From positions 1-7,020 of the forward strand of contig CAZZGX010000043.1 in NCBI GenBank assembly GCA_964653715.1: DNA of 7,020 bases. The letters run 5' to 3'. Made by a program: the position numbers and the translations under genes. Under the pieces are notes generated by a model, which was not told the DNA's origin, did not search any database, and saw only the letters and a program-made list of their open reading frames with translations. Positions 1 through 5,604 of the stretch are shown here, piece by piece. Every line of letters begins with the position of its first letter. The first letter of the stretch is position 1. Source of the stretch: CAZZGX01 sp964653715 (GTDB lineage: Bacteria > Patescibacteriota > Minisyncoccia > Ryanbacterales > GWA2-47-10b).

Positions 1-56
1 TATAGCAACGGGTTTGTAAACCGAAGGACGTTGGTGCGAATCCCTCTGCTGGCTTA
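1..56 (+). tRNA. Partial tRNA-Thr(UGU)-like sequence, 5' part outside the window
   Basis: Read as a tRNA, the window opens at the end of a D arm (TATAGC). An anticodon-arm-like segment follows with loop TTTGTAA (13-19), which would give anticodon UGU (Thr), then a variable region, a T-loop-like TGCGAAT (35-41) and a 3' acceptor strand TGCTGGC (47-53). GCTGGC is a typical 3' acceptor strand of bacterial threonine tRNAs. The fold is imperfect. Positions 12 and 20 are a G-A clash at the top of the anticodon stem, only 3 of 5 T-stem pairs form (30-34 with 42-46), and the usual TTC of the T loop reads TGC. The 5' acceptor strand lies upstream and cannot be checked. It may be a divergent tRNA, a pseudogene, or a tRNA carrying sequence errors. 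Confidence 0.4.
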
Positions 57-70
57 GGCAAAGTTTAAAC

Positions 71-116
71 TATCGGGATAAGCCGTAGGTCCTCGGTTCG
101 AATCCGAGAGGTGGCT
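71..116 (+). other. tRNA-like 3' half with a perfect T arm
   Basis: Positions 92-96 and 104-108 form a perfect 5-bp T stem around the canonical T loop TTCGAAT (97-103). An acceptor-like strand AGGTGGC (109-115) follows. Upstream, GATAA (77-81) resembles the loop of an Ile(GAU) tRNA. However, the preceding base is G rather than the invariant U33, and the best stem (74-76 with 83-85) leaves a 6-nt loop. I find no convincing D arm and no matching 5' acceptor strand (GCCACCT) before it. GCTGGCT at 49-55 could pair with two wobbles and one mismatch, but that would overlap the preceding tRNA-like unit. A degenerate or truncated tRNA is the most likely reading. Confidence 0.4.
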
Positions 117-141
117 TCGTAACACACCGGAATTAATTTCG

Positions 142-150
142 TGGTATAAT
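142..150 (+). promoter_or_regulatory. Extended -10 promoter of the NDH-2-like gene, leaderless geometry
   Basis: TGGTATAAT is a perfect extended -10 element (TG-N-TATAAT). No recognisable -35 hexamer lies about 17 nt upstream, which is normal for extended -10 promoters. The hexamer ends at 150 and the ATG starts at 157. Transcription would therefore begin on or beside the start codon, giving a leaderless mRNA. No SD is present. Confidence 0.75.
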
Positions 151-156
151 TTTTTT

Positions 157-1416
157 ATGAAACCGAAACCTCTGATTGTAATTCTTGGTGGGGGATATGG
201 AGGTATTCGCGTGGCACTCGATCTTGCGAAAACTCGCCTTGTGGATATCGTGGTTGTCGATAAAAATCTATATCACGTACTCCCTTCACAATTTTTTGAA
301 CTCGGGTCTCTTTTTAAAAAAGAAAATCGACCTGCTTCGCGAGAGGAGTTTCGTGAGTTGTTCCACTCAAGCGCGGTTCCCTATGATGATATCTTTGAAA
401 ACTTTCCGGCCATTGAGTACGTGGAGGATATTGTTGAGGCCGTTGAGCCGGACCGCGAGCTCGTCGTTCTTAAAAGCGGAAGGGAGATACAATATCAATG
501 GCTTGTTGTTGCGCTCGGCAGTCAGACGAATTATTTCAATATCCCACACCTTGAGCGCAACGCCATCGGTTTCAAAAATGTCGAGGAGGTATTCAACATA
601 CGCGATCGCATTGATGAACTTTTTTACTCAAGCCCTAAAAATAAAAAGATTACAATTTTGGTCGGCGGGGGAGGGGTGACGGGGTGCGAGTTTTCTTCCG
701 AGCTTGTAGGCTATATGAAAAAACTTTCGCGCATTCACGCGCGTCCTGTGGGCGCATGGGAGTGTGTTTTAGTTGAAGCCTCTCCTACTATTCTCGGGAC
801 TTCTTCCCCATGGATTCAGCAAAAAGCGCGTGCGCGCCTTCGGAAACTCGGTGTTACGGTTCTTACCGAAAGCCCGATTGTCGATGTTTGGCCGGGACGA
901 ATTTATATTACCCAAGCGCGAACACCTTTTAGCTTTGATCTTTTAATCTGGACGGCGGGGGTGAAGGGGGCATGTGAAGGCGAAATAATCCGCGGTGTCC
1001 CGCTTCAGAAAAAAAACTGCCTCATAGTAGGCCTGGCGCTCGAAGTAGTGCCGTACTCGAATGTTTTTACGATTGGGGACATCGCGGCTTCAATGGATCC
1101 GCGAACGGGCGCGTCCATTCCCATGACCGCGCAAAAGGCAATTCACGAAGGCGCCTATGTTGCTGGTGTCATCCGTTCGCGCATCAAGAACCCAAAAAGA
1201 ACAATAATGCCGTATCGGCCAAAAATGTCGAGCTACATTATCCCGCTTGGGGGCAAATACGCGCTTCTTGAAACGCCGCGCGTACATTTGTCGGGATTTC
1301 CGATCTGGATTTTAAAATATGTTGTCTTGCTCCGCTACCTTCTCACAATCTTGCCGCCCGCCAAAGCATTCAGACAAGTTTTCCGGGAGCTCGCGCTCTA
1401 TACTCGAAACGATTGA
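157..1416 (+). CDS. Type-II NADH dehydrogenase-like FAD/NAD(P) oxidoreductase
   Basis: This 419-residue protein has the two-Rossmann architecture of pyridine-nucleotide-disulfide oxidoreductases, and its overall plan fits the NDH-2 family, which passes electrons from NADH to quinone at the inner membrane face. Visible are the N-terminal FAD motif GGGYGG (11-16) with the acidic Asp35 ending the second strand, the ATG-type LVVALGS segment (116-122), the NAD-binding GGGGVTG (170-176), and the second FAD motif TIGD (305-308). PMTAQKA (322-328) aligns with the conserved AQxA stretch near the quinone site. The tail (about 380-400) is hydrophobic with basic residues, as in the membrane-binding end of NDH-2. 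The start is the ATG just after the extended -10; there is no SD. The peroxiredoxin gene follows after 37 nt but has its own promoter. The exact electron acceptor is not determinable here; a soluble disulfide or sulfide:quinone-type role is a less likely alternative. Confidence 0.85.
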   Translation: MKPKPLIVILGGGYGGIRVALDLAKTRLVDIVVVDKNLYHVLPSQFFELGSLFKKENRPASREEFRELFHSSAVPYDDIFENFPAIEYVEDIVEAVEPDRELVVLKSGREIQYQWLVVALGSQTNYFNIPHLERNAIGFKNVEEVFNIRDRIDELFYSSPKNKKITILVGGGGVTGCEFSSELVGYMKKLSRIHARPVGAWECVLVEASPTILGTSSPWIQQKARARLRKLGVTVLTESPIVDVWPGRIYITQARTPFSFDLLIWTAGVKGACEGEIIRGVPLQKKNCLIVGLALEVVPYSNVFTIGDIAASMDPRTGASIPMTAQKAIHEGAYVAGVIRSRIKNPKRTIMPYRPKMSSYIIPLGGKYALLETPRVHLSGFPIWILKYVVLLRYLLTILPPAKAFRQVFRELALYTRND

Positions 1417-1419
1417 GTC

Positions 1420-1447
1420 TTGACAGGTTCCCCACGCTTCTTATACT
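1420..1447 (+). promoter_or_regulatory. Sigma70-type promoter of the peroxiredoxin gene
   Basis: A perfect -35 TTGACA (1420-1425), a 16-nt spacer and a -10 TATACT (1442-1447) lie between the NDH-2 stop codon and the peroxiredoxin ATG. The -10 ends 6 nt before the ATG at 1454, so the predicted transcript starts at or next to the start codon, leaving no room for an SD. The gene can thus be expressed separately from the upstream one. Confidence 0.8.
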
Positions 1448-1453
1448 GATGGC

Positions 1454-1969
1454 ATGATTAAAGTTGGAGAATTCGCTCCCGACTTCAAACTCGAGGGGTA
1501 TGTACACGGTAAGTTTAAGGAGTACACTCTCAAACAATACAAAAACAAATGGTTTGTAATCTTTTTCTATCCGCTTGACTTTACGTTTGTCTGTCCGACT
1601 GAAATCCGGCAGTTTTCAAAAAAATACGACGACTTTAAAAAACTGAAAGCTGATGTAGTGGGAGTTTCCGTAGATTCAAAACATTCTCATAAAGCGTGGG
1701 TCGAGGGACCACTGGGCAAAATCAATTTCCCGCTCCTTTCCGACTTCCATAAAAAAATGTCGCGCGATTACGAAGTGCTCGATGAAGACGCCGGAACATC
1801 TATGAGAGGGACGTTTATTGCCGATCCATATGGAAAAATCCGATATCTGGTAGTTTCCGATGATGATGTTGGGCGCTCGGTGGACGAGACGCTCCGAGTG
1901 CTGGCAGCCCTCCAGACGGGGAAATTGTGTCCTGTTGAGTGGACTCCAGGCAAAAAAACGCTGAATTAA
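1454..1969 (+). CDS. Typical 2-Cys peroxiredoxin (AhpC/Prx1 family)
   Basis: This 171-residue thiol peroxidase should reduce hydrogen peroxide and organic hydroperoxides in the cytoplasm. The peroxidatic cysteine is Cys47 in the classic FVCPTE box, with Pro40, Thr44 and Arg118 completing the active site. The resolving cysteine is Cys159 in GKLCPVEW near the C-terminus, as in typical 2-Cys enzymes that form an intersubunit disulfide. The protein ends 12 residues later. It lacks the C-terminal YF helix, and the GGLG motif reads GPLG (85-88), so by family knowledge it should resist hyperoxidation. No dedicated AhpF-type reductase is adjacent; thioredoxin would be the likely partner, or less certainly another flavoprotein. 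The ATG is chosen because the family N-terminus (VGEFAPDF) follows at once and the promoter sits immediately before it. Confidence 0.95.
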   Translation: MIKVGEFAPDFKLEGYVHGKFKEYTLKQYKNKWFVIFFYPLDFTFVCPTEIRQFSKKYDDFKKLKADVVGVSVDSKHSHKAWVEGPLGKINFPLLSDFHKKMSRDYEVLDEDAGTSMRGTFIADPYGKIRYLVVSDDDVGRSVDETLRVLAALQTGKLCPVEWTPGKKTLN

Positions 1970-1976
1970 GTCGCTA

Positions 1977-2005
1977 TTGAAATAAACATCGAAGTATGCT
2001 ATAGT
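1977..2005 (+). promoter_or_regulatory. Sigma70-type promoter of the secreted protease gene
   Basis: TTGAAA (1977-1982), a 17-nt spacer and TATAGT (2000-2005) fit a strong housekeeping promoter. Transcription would start near 2012, giving a leader of roughly 48 nt that contains the SD. This differs from the short or absent leaders of the other promoters in the window. Confidence 0.7.
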
Positions 2006-2045
2006 TTGACTGGATAGAGGTCCTGTTCGTTACACCTTGCGATCA

Positions 2046-2052
2046 AAGGAGG
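2046..2052 (+). promoter_or_regulatory. Strong Shine-Dalgarno site
   Basis: AAGGAGG with 7 nt to the ATG at 2060 is a near-perfect anti-SD match. It fixes the start of the secreted protease gene. No other start codon in the window has a comparable site. Confidence 0.85.
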
Positions 2053-2059
2053 GAAGTGA

Positions 2060-3247
2060 ATGACGACGCGCAAGATATTCAGAATTTTTGTTGTTTTGTT
2101 TGGACTTGGTTCAGAGGCACTTGGAAAGTGCGTGCCTTCAGGAGAATATGTATTAAGAAGCGCCGAGACAAGTGAGATGCTGGCGCTGTTGCATATCAGC
2201 TCTCGAAGGATGTCGCTTACGTGGGATAACGGTTACTGCAAAGAAACAAAGGCGCGGATCAAAAGAAAAAAAATGAATGTGAGCGCGGTTTGGTATCGCT
2301 CATCCTGTGATCCGGGGGTCAGTACGCCGATCTCCATCGTATTTCGTCCTGGTGATACGGTATGCGCAAAGCTCTTAGGGGCGCTTTCCCAAGACGGGAT
2401 CAGAATCGCTTTTGTGGGGACGCAAAGAGCGCTCGTATTTCCTCCGTCGACGGCTACCTCAACTTCTTTGACAACATCAACATCTACCACTACTTCGACT
2501 TCAACGACCACGACAACGCTGCTTCCTCTCGATTACAGCCCGATAGCGCCTCTTATGGATCAAGTTGTCCGAGGAGTTCTCTATACAACCGGAAGCGATC
2601 TTGTGCGCCCTGCGGCGCTTGTTGCCGCGGGATACATGCTTGATCACATGCTGGCGCACCGGTTTGACGTGGCGCTAGTTTTGAGAGACGCGGGCGCGCT
2701 CACGGCGGTTTACGCAAACCGGTTGGAGAATGGGCAGAAAGTTGAAACCATTTGCGCATTGCCGTACTTTTTCGATCGGATTCAGTACAACGATTGCGGC
2801 TCCGAAGGCGGGCTTGGCGGCGTTCCTTCCAACCCTGTAACCGCGTGCGCGGAGATGAACGTTCTCGGCGATCCAAACGATCCCTACGGACGCGGCACGA
2901 ATGGAGGCATGAACACGTGCGTGCATGAGCTCTCGCACACCATCATGAACGTGGGGCTTGCTGATGAAGATCGCGCACGGATCGAAACGCGCTACGAAGC
3001 GGCATTTGCTTCAGGTATTTGGGCGGGAGACTACTCGATGACAAATTCAAGTGAGTTCTTCGCCGTAATGACCCAGTACTACTTTTGCGCGGGGCCGTTT
3101 AGCGGCTACTTCTACCTTCACAACTATGGGGTCAACTGCCCCGACCCGACGCTCAATGTTGGCGGAGCCCTGACGCTCAGTGAGTATGACCCTGAAACGT
3201 TTACCTTGCTTAACGAGGTCTACGGAGGGTTTGCAGACCTTCATTGA
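2060..3247 (+). CDS. Secreted zincin metalloprotease-like protein, possibly ATLF-like
   Basis: This is a 395-residue exported protein of unknown substrate. Residues 1-22 form a Sec signal peptide: basic TRKIFR, a hydrophobic core, and Ala-Leu-Gly before a likely signal peptidase I site. The sequence around Cys24 is not a lipobox. An N-terminal domain (about 24-127, four Cys) is joined by a Thr/Ser linker (130-153) to a C-terminal domain with HELSH (289-293), the HExxH zinc motif. SSEFFA places Glu332 as third ligand, and Tyr325 lies seven residues before it. That Tyr-x6-Glu spacing matches the Tyr728/Glu735 pair of anthrax lethal factor, pointing to the ATLF/M34-like zincin group; this is inference from motifs. 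Ten cysteines after the signal peptide suggest disulfides and an extracytoplasmic location. It is a single-gene unit with its own promoter and terminator. I do not recognise the N-terminal domain. Confidence 0.8.
   Translation: MTTRKIFRIFVVLFGLGSEALGKCVPSGEYVLRSAETSEMLALLHISSRRMSLTWDNGYCKETKARIKRKKMNVSAVWYRSSCDPGVSTPISIVFRPGDTVCAKLLGALSQDGIRIAFVGTQRALVFPPSTATSTSLTTSTSTTTSTSTTTTTLLPLDYSPIAPLMDQVVRGVLYTTGSDLVRPAALVAAGYMLDHMLAHRFDVALVLRDAGALTAVYANRLENGQKVETICALPYFFDRIQYNDCGSEGGLGGVPSNPVTACAEMNVLGDPNDPYGRGTNGGMNTCVHELSHTIMNVGLADEDRARIETRYEAAFASGIWAGDYSMTNSSEFFAVMTQYYFCAGPFSGYFYLHNYGVNCPDPTLNVGGALTLSEYDPETFTLLNEVYGGFADLH
2447..2518 (+). repeat. Thr/Ser-coding low-complexity linker
   Basis: This stretch encodes residues 130-153 of the secreted protein, almost only Thr and Ser with one Leu and two Ala. 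The DNA is an irregular run of ACN and TCN codons rather than an exact repeat, so selection on the peptide rather than recent slippage explains it. It probably acts as a flexible linker between the N-terminal domain and the protease domain. Confidence 0.75.
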
Positions 3248-3274
3248 ACGAGAAAACGAAGGACACAAAATAGC

Positions 3275-3305
3275 AACCTCGGTACACTACTGTGCCGAGG
3301 TTTTT
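3275..3305 (+). terminator. Rho-independent terminator after the protease gene
   Basis: Positions 3275-3286 pair with 3291-3302 in a 12-bp stem (one G-T wobble) around the loop CTAC. A run of five T (3301-3305), partly paired in the stem, follows. It lies 27 nt after the protease stop codon and just before the promoter of the next operon, cleanly separating the two units. The paired A-A/T-T base could also let it work weakly on the other strand. Confidence 0.85.
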
Positions 3306-3311
3306 CATTAC

Positions 3312-3340
3312 TTGACATTATTTTACTTATAGACAATCAT
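3312..3340 (+). promoter_or_regulatory. Predicted promoter of the ArsR-Fe-S-SOD operon
   Basis: A perfect -35 TTGACA (3312-3317) is followed, after 17 nt, by AATCAT (3335-3340). This is a weak -10 that keeps the key A at position 2 and T at position 6. It ends 6 nt before the ATG at 3347, the same geometry as the promoters at 150 and 1447. TATAGA (3328-3333) looks more like a -10 but sits only 10 nt from the -35. TATACA (3342-3347) is 24 nt away. The -10 region is inside the predicted operator. Confidence 0.55.
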
Positions 3341-3345
3341 CTATA
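3328..3345 (+). promoter_or_regulatory. Candidate ArsR-type operator (inverted repeat)
   Basis: TATAGA (3328-3333) and TCTATA (3340-3345) are perfect inverted 6-bp half sites separated by 6 nt. This arrangement is like the imperfect 12-2-12 type operators of ArsR/SmtB repressors. It covers the predicted -10 and ends one base before the start codon of the ArsR-family gene, where a bound repressor would block RNA polymerase. Autoregulation is inferred from position and symmetry only. Confidence 0.6.
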
Positions 3346-3346
3346 C

Positions 3347-3634
3347 ATGTTGGCTTCCAGAAAGAAACAATGTACGCAGTGCTTTGGGGTTCTCGCGGAT
3401 GAGACAAGGATTTTGCTTTTGAAAAAGCTGAGGAGTGTTTCAGAAGGAGCCACGGTAACAAGTCTTACCAATTATCTTGGCGTTACCCAGCCGACCGTTT
3501 CCCATCATTTAAAACTTCTTTCAGAAGTGGGACTTGTTGTTTGGAATAAAGAAGGCAGGGAAACACGTTATCAATTTAACAGTAATTATCCGTGTAAAGG
3601 ATGCGGTGTTTTTTCGGCACCTATAAAAATATGA
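3347..3634 (+). CDS. ArsR/SmtB-family transcriptional regulator with two CxxC pairs
   Basis: This 95-residue winged-helix repressor-like protein carries the ArsR core: FGVLADETR (13-21) in the first helices, and a helix-turn-helix (about 37-64) with the recognition sequence TQPTVSHHLKLL. The wing has GRETRYQF (70-77). Cysteines are confined to two pairs, Cys9/Cys12 near the N-terminus and Cys83/Cys86 in PCKGCG at the C-terminus. There is no Cys in the recognition helix, so the classical ArsR As site (CxC there) is absent. The four thiols could bind a metal or Fe-S cluster across a dimer, or form redox or persulfide switches. The gene is first in the Fe-S/SOD operon. Its stop overlaps the desulfurase start as ATGA, so the two are probably translationally coupled. 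The ATG directly follows the candidate operator; no SD is present. Confidence 0.9.
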   Translation: MLASRKKQCTQCFGVLADETRILLLKKLRSVSEGATVTSLTNYLGVTQPTVSHHLKLLSEVGLVVWNKEGRETRYQFNSNYPCKGCGVFSAPIKI

Positions 3635-4899
3635 AACGGATTTATTTCGATCACGCAGCCACAACGCCGCTTGACCCGAGAGTCAAGACCGTGATGGATC
3701 CATATCTTTCAGTTGAATACGGCAACCCGGGCGGGCTCTATCGGGAAGGCCGACGCGCCAAAGAAGCTCTTGAGAGTGCGCGGAGTGACGTCGCAAATAT
3801 TCTTCATTCCACGCCAGACGAGATCCTCTTTACATCTGGTGGCACAGAAGGGGATGCACTCGCACTCTGTGGCGTGGCACGCGCGTATGCTGACCGTGGC
3901 CGACATATTATTTCAACAACGATCGAACACCACGCGGTACTTCATACGCTTGATGCTCTCAAGAAAGAAGGATTTGAAATAACACTTATAGATGTCGATG
4001 CAAATGGCATCGTAAATCCGGCAAAAATTAAAGCCACACTGCGACCGGATACTATTCTTGTTTCGGTAATGTACGCCAACAACGAAATCGGTACGGTCCA
4101 ACCGATTGAAGAGATCGGGAAAATCGTCAAATCACACAGAGCCCATAAAAAAGATCCAATGGCTGGACCTTTTTTTCATACCGACGCCTGTCAAGCCGCA
4201 GGATACTTGGGCCTCGATGTAAAAAAACTCGGCGTTGATCTTTTGGTTGCCAATGGCTCAAAAATATATGGGCCAAAGGGAGTAGGGATGTTGTATATAC
4301 GAAAAGGCGTTCGAATTCGTCCGATGTTTTTTGGCGGCGCGCAAGAAGGGAAACGTCGCGCGGGTACCGAAAACATCGCTGGAATTGTCGGTCTTGCAGA
4401 AGCCCTTAAAATTGCCGATCGCGAAAAAGAGGCGGAATCAGCGCGTGTTGGAACTATTCGAGACCAGCTTATCGAGCAAATTCTCCAAAACATTCCACGG
4501 TCGGTTTTAAATGGAGATCCAACTTGGCGCTTGCCGAACAATGTCAATGTTTCAATTCTCGACATCGAAGGAGAAGCCGTCATTTTATATCTTGACGCGT
4601 ACGGCATTGCTTGTTCCACGGGCTCGGCTTGCACCTCCGAAAGCCTTGATCCGTCACACGTTATTTTGGCGCTCGGGCGTCCGTACGAATACGCCCACGC
4701 CTCGATCCGTTTTACGCTCGGGCGCGACAATACCGAAGCCGATGTCAGGGCGCTCATGGAGGTACTTCCAGGGGTAGTAAAAACGCTTCGCAAAATTTCT
4801 CCGATAACAGTGGACGAGAATGCGACAGGCATGAGTCACCCCGAGGCGTTTGCGGGCGAAGGGCTTCGTGTTAAAGCGAGCTCAAAAAATTATAAATAA
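3631..4899 (+). CDS. iscS: Cysteine desulfurase (NifS/IscS class)
   Basis: This PLP enzyme converts cysteine to alanine and passes persulfide sulfur to Fe-S scaffolds. The start is taken as the ATG at 3631, because the family N-terminus MKRIYFDHAATTPLD begins there and it overlaps the ArsR stop as ATGA; an upstream in-frame ATG at 3601 would add ten residues not expected in the family. In the 422-residue product, His100/His101 (EHHAV) include the PLP-stacking residue, Asp184 in HTDACQA contacts the pyridine nitrogen, Lys211 in GSKIYGPKG is the Schiff-base lysine, and Cys334 in GSACTS is the catalytic cysteine. STGSACTSESLDPSHV is the NifS/IscS (group I) form, not SufS. The C-terminal extension (about 390-422) is unlike E. 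coli IscS and of unknown role. The scaffold gene follows after 12 nt. Confidence 0.95.
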   Translation: MKRIYFDHAATTPLDPRVKTVMDPYLSVEYGNPGGLYREGRRAKEALESARSDVANILHSTPDEILFTSGGTEGDALALCGVARAYADRGRHIISTTIEHHAVLHTLDALKKEGFEITLIDVDANGIVNPAKIKATLRPDTILVSVMYANNEIGTVQPIEEIGKIVKSHRAHKKDPMAGPFFHTDACQAAGYLGLDVKKLGVDLLVANGSKIYGPKGVGMLYIRKGVRIRPMFFGGAQEGKRRAGTENIAGIVGLAEALKIADREKEAESARVGTIRDQLIEQILQNIPRSVLNGDPTWRLPNNVNVSILDIEGEAVILYLDAYGIACSTGSACTSESLDPSHVILALGRPYEYAHASIRFTLGRDNTEADVRALMEVLPGVVKTLRKISPITVDENATGMSHPEAFAGEGLRVKASSKNYK

Positions 4900-4911
4900 A
4901 TATTAAACAGT

Positions 4912-5601
4912 ATGGATGAAACTCAAACAAAAAAGGAATCGAAAGATCTTAAGGGGGCCGAAATCGATGTTATCAACCAGTTTACCGGTGAGAAGTGGTA
5001 TTATACTGATACGGTAAAAGAACATTTTTTTAAGCCGAGGAATATTTTATTGAAAGAGCCGGCCGAAGGTGAGTTTGACGCGTCCGGCATGGTAGGAAGT
5101 CCTGCCTGTGGCGATATGATGAACATGTGGATGAAAATTGATCCGACAACCGAGCGCATACAAGATTTAAAATGGAAAACGTTTGGCTGTGGTTCGGCGA
5201 TTGCCGCAACGAGCATGTATTCAGTGATGCTTACTGAAAACGGAGGTCTTTCGCTTGCGGATGCGCTTACAGTAAAGCCACAGCATATTATGGAGCGACT
5301 TGGGGGGTTGCCAAATCGTAAGATCCATTGTTCGGTGCTTGCAGATAAAGCATTCCAAAAAACCGCGAATGATTATTTTCGAAAGACCGCCCAGCATAGT
5401 CGCATCATAGTCGAGGGGGCGCGCGTTATTGACGAACGGCTCAATATTACCGACAAGGATATCGAAGAGGCGGTTCTTGAGGGGGCGCAGACCTTGGAAG
5501 ATGTGCAAAAAAAGCTTAAAGTGGGAGTAGGAATGTCGGAAGGAGCTCTCACCGAGATTGAACAGCTCGTCCGATTTTATTCTGAAAAATATTACGGCTA
5601 A
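4912..5601 (+). CDS. nifU: NifU-like Fe-S scaffold with a cysteine-less BFD-like tail
   Basis: This 229-residue protein is the scaffold on which Fe-S clusters would be built with sulfur from the adjacent desulfurase. The IscU/NifU N-domain starts near residue 29 (YYTDTVKEHF) after a charged extension of about 28 residues. It has all ligands: Cys66 and Asp68 (SPACGD), Cys93 (FGCGSA) and Cys140 (KIHCSVL). The HscA-binding LPPVK loop of IscU reads LPNRK (133-137), so an HscA partner is not expected. Residues about 164-222 align by eye to the central Fer2_BFD [2Fe-2S] domain of NifU (ITDKDIEEAV, TLEDVQKK, then a Gly-rich turn). None of that domain's four cysteines remains, and the protein has no other Cys. 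The C-terminal Nfu domain of full NifU is absent but exists as a separate gene at the operon's end. No SD. Confidence 0.9.
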   Translation: MDETQTKKESKDLKGAEIDVINQFTGEKWYYTDTVKEHFFKPRNILLKEPAEGEFDASGMVGSPACGDMMNMWMKIDPTTERIQDLKWKTFGCGSAIAATSMYSVMLTENGGLSLADALTVKPQHIMERLGGLPNRKIHCSVLADKAFQKTANDYFRKTAQHSRIIVEGARVIDERLNITDKDIEEAVLEGAQTLEDVQKKLKVGVGMSEGALTEIEQLVRFYSEKYYG

Positions 5602-5604
5602 AAG

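Noticed and set aside
1..118. 3' end of a tmRNA
   Set aside because: GGACG before the T arm loosely recalls tmRNA, but the anticodon-like TTTGTAA loop and the Thr-like acceptor strand fit a tRNA better, and no tag-peptide reading frame is visible.
2447..2518. Possible DNA tandem repeat or phase-variation tract in the Thr/Ser region
   Set aside because: Codons vary irregularly among ACN and TCN and no exact unit repeats enough to suggest slippage; it is better explained as a peptide linker.
2362..2643. 93-codon frame overlapping the protease gene in another + frame
   Set aside because: The protease frame has a signal peptide, zinc motif and SD, while this frame has no start signal and its composition looks like an out-of-frame reading of the Thr/Ser linker.
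3328..3333. TATAGA as the -10 of the ArsR operon
   Set aside because: It is only 10 nt from the TTGACA -35, too close for sigma70 spacing; it is better explained as the left half of the inverted repeat.
3601..3630. Upstream ATG extending the cysteine desulfurase by ten residues
   Set aside because: The family N-terminus begins at the ATG at 3631, which forms the ATGA overlap with the regulator's stop. The added residues would be the out-of-frame reading of the regulator's C-terminal cysteine motif.
4191..4832. Long open frame (213 codons) on the - strand
   Set aside because: It lies wholly inside the desulfurase gene, whose catalytic residues are all intact. The antisense translation is Ser/Arg/Pro-rich with no recognisable domain and no promoter or SD, so it is a shadow frame.
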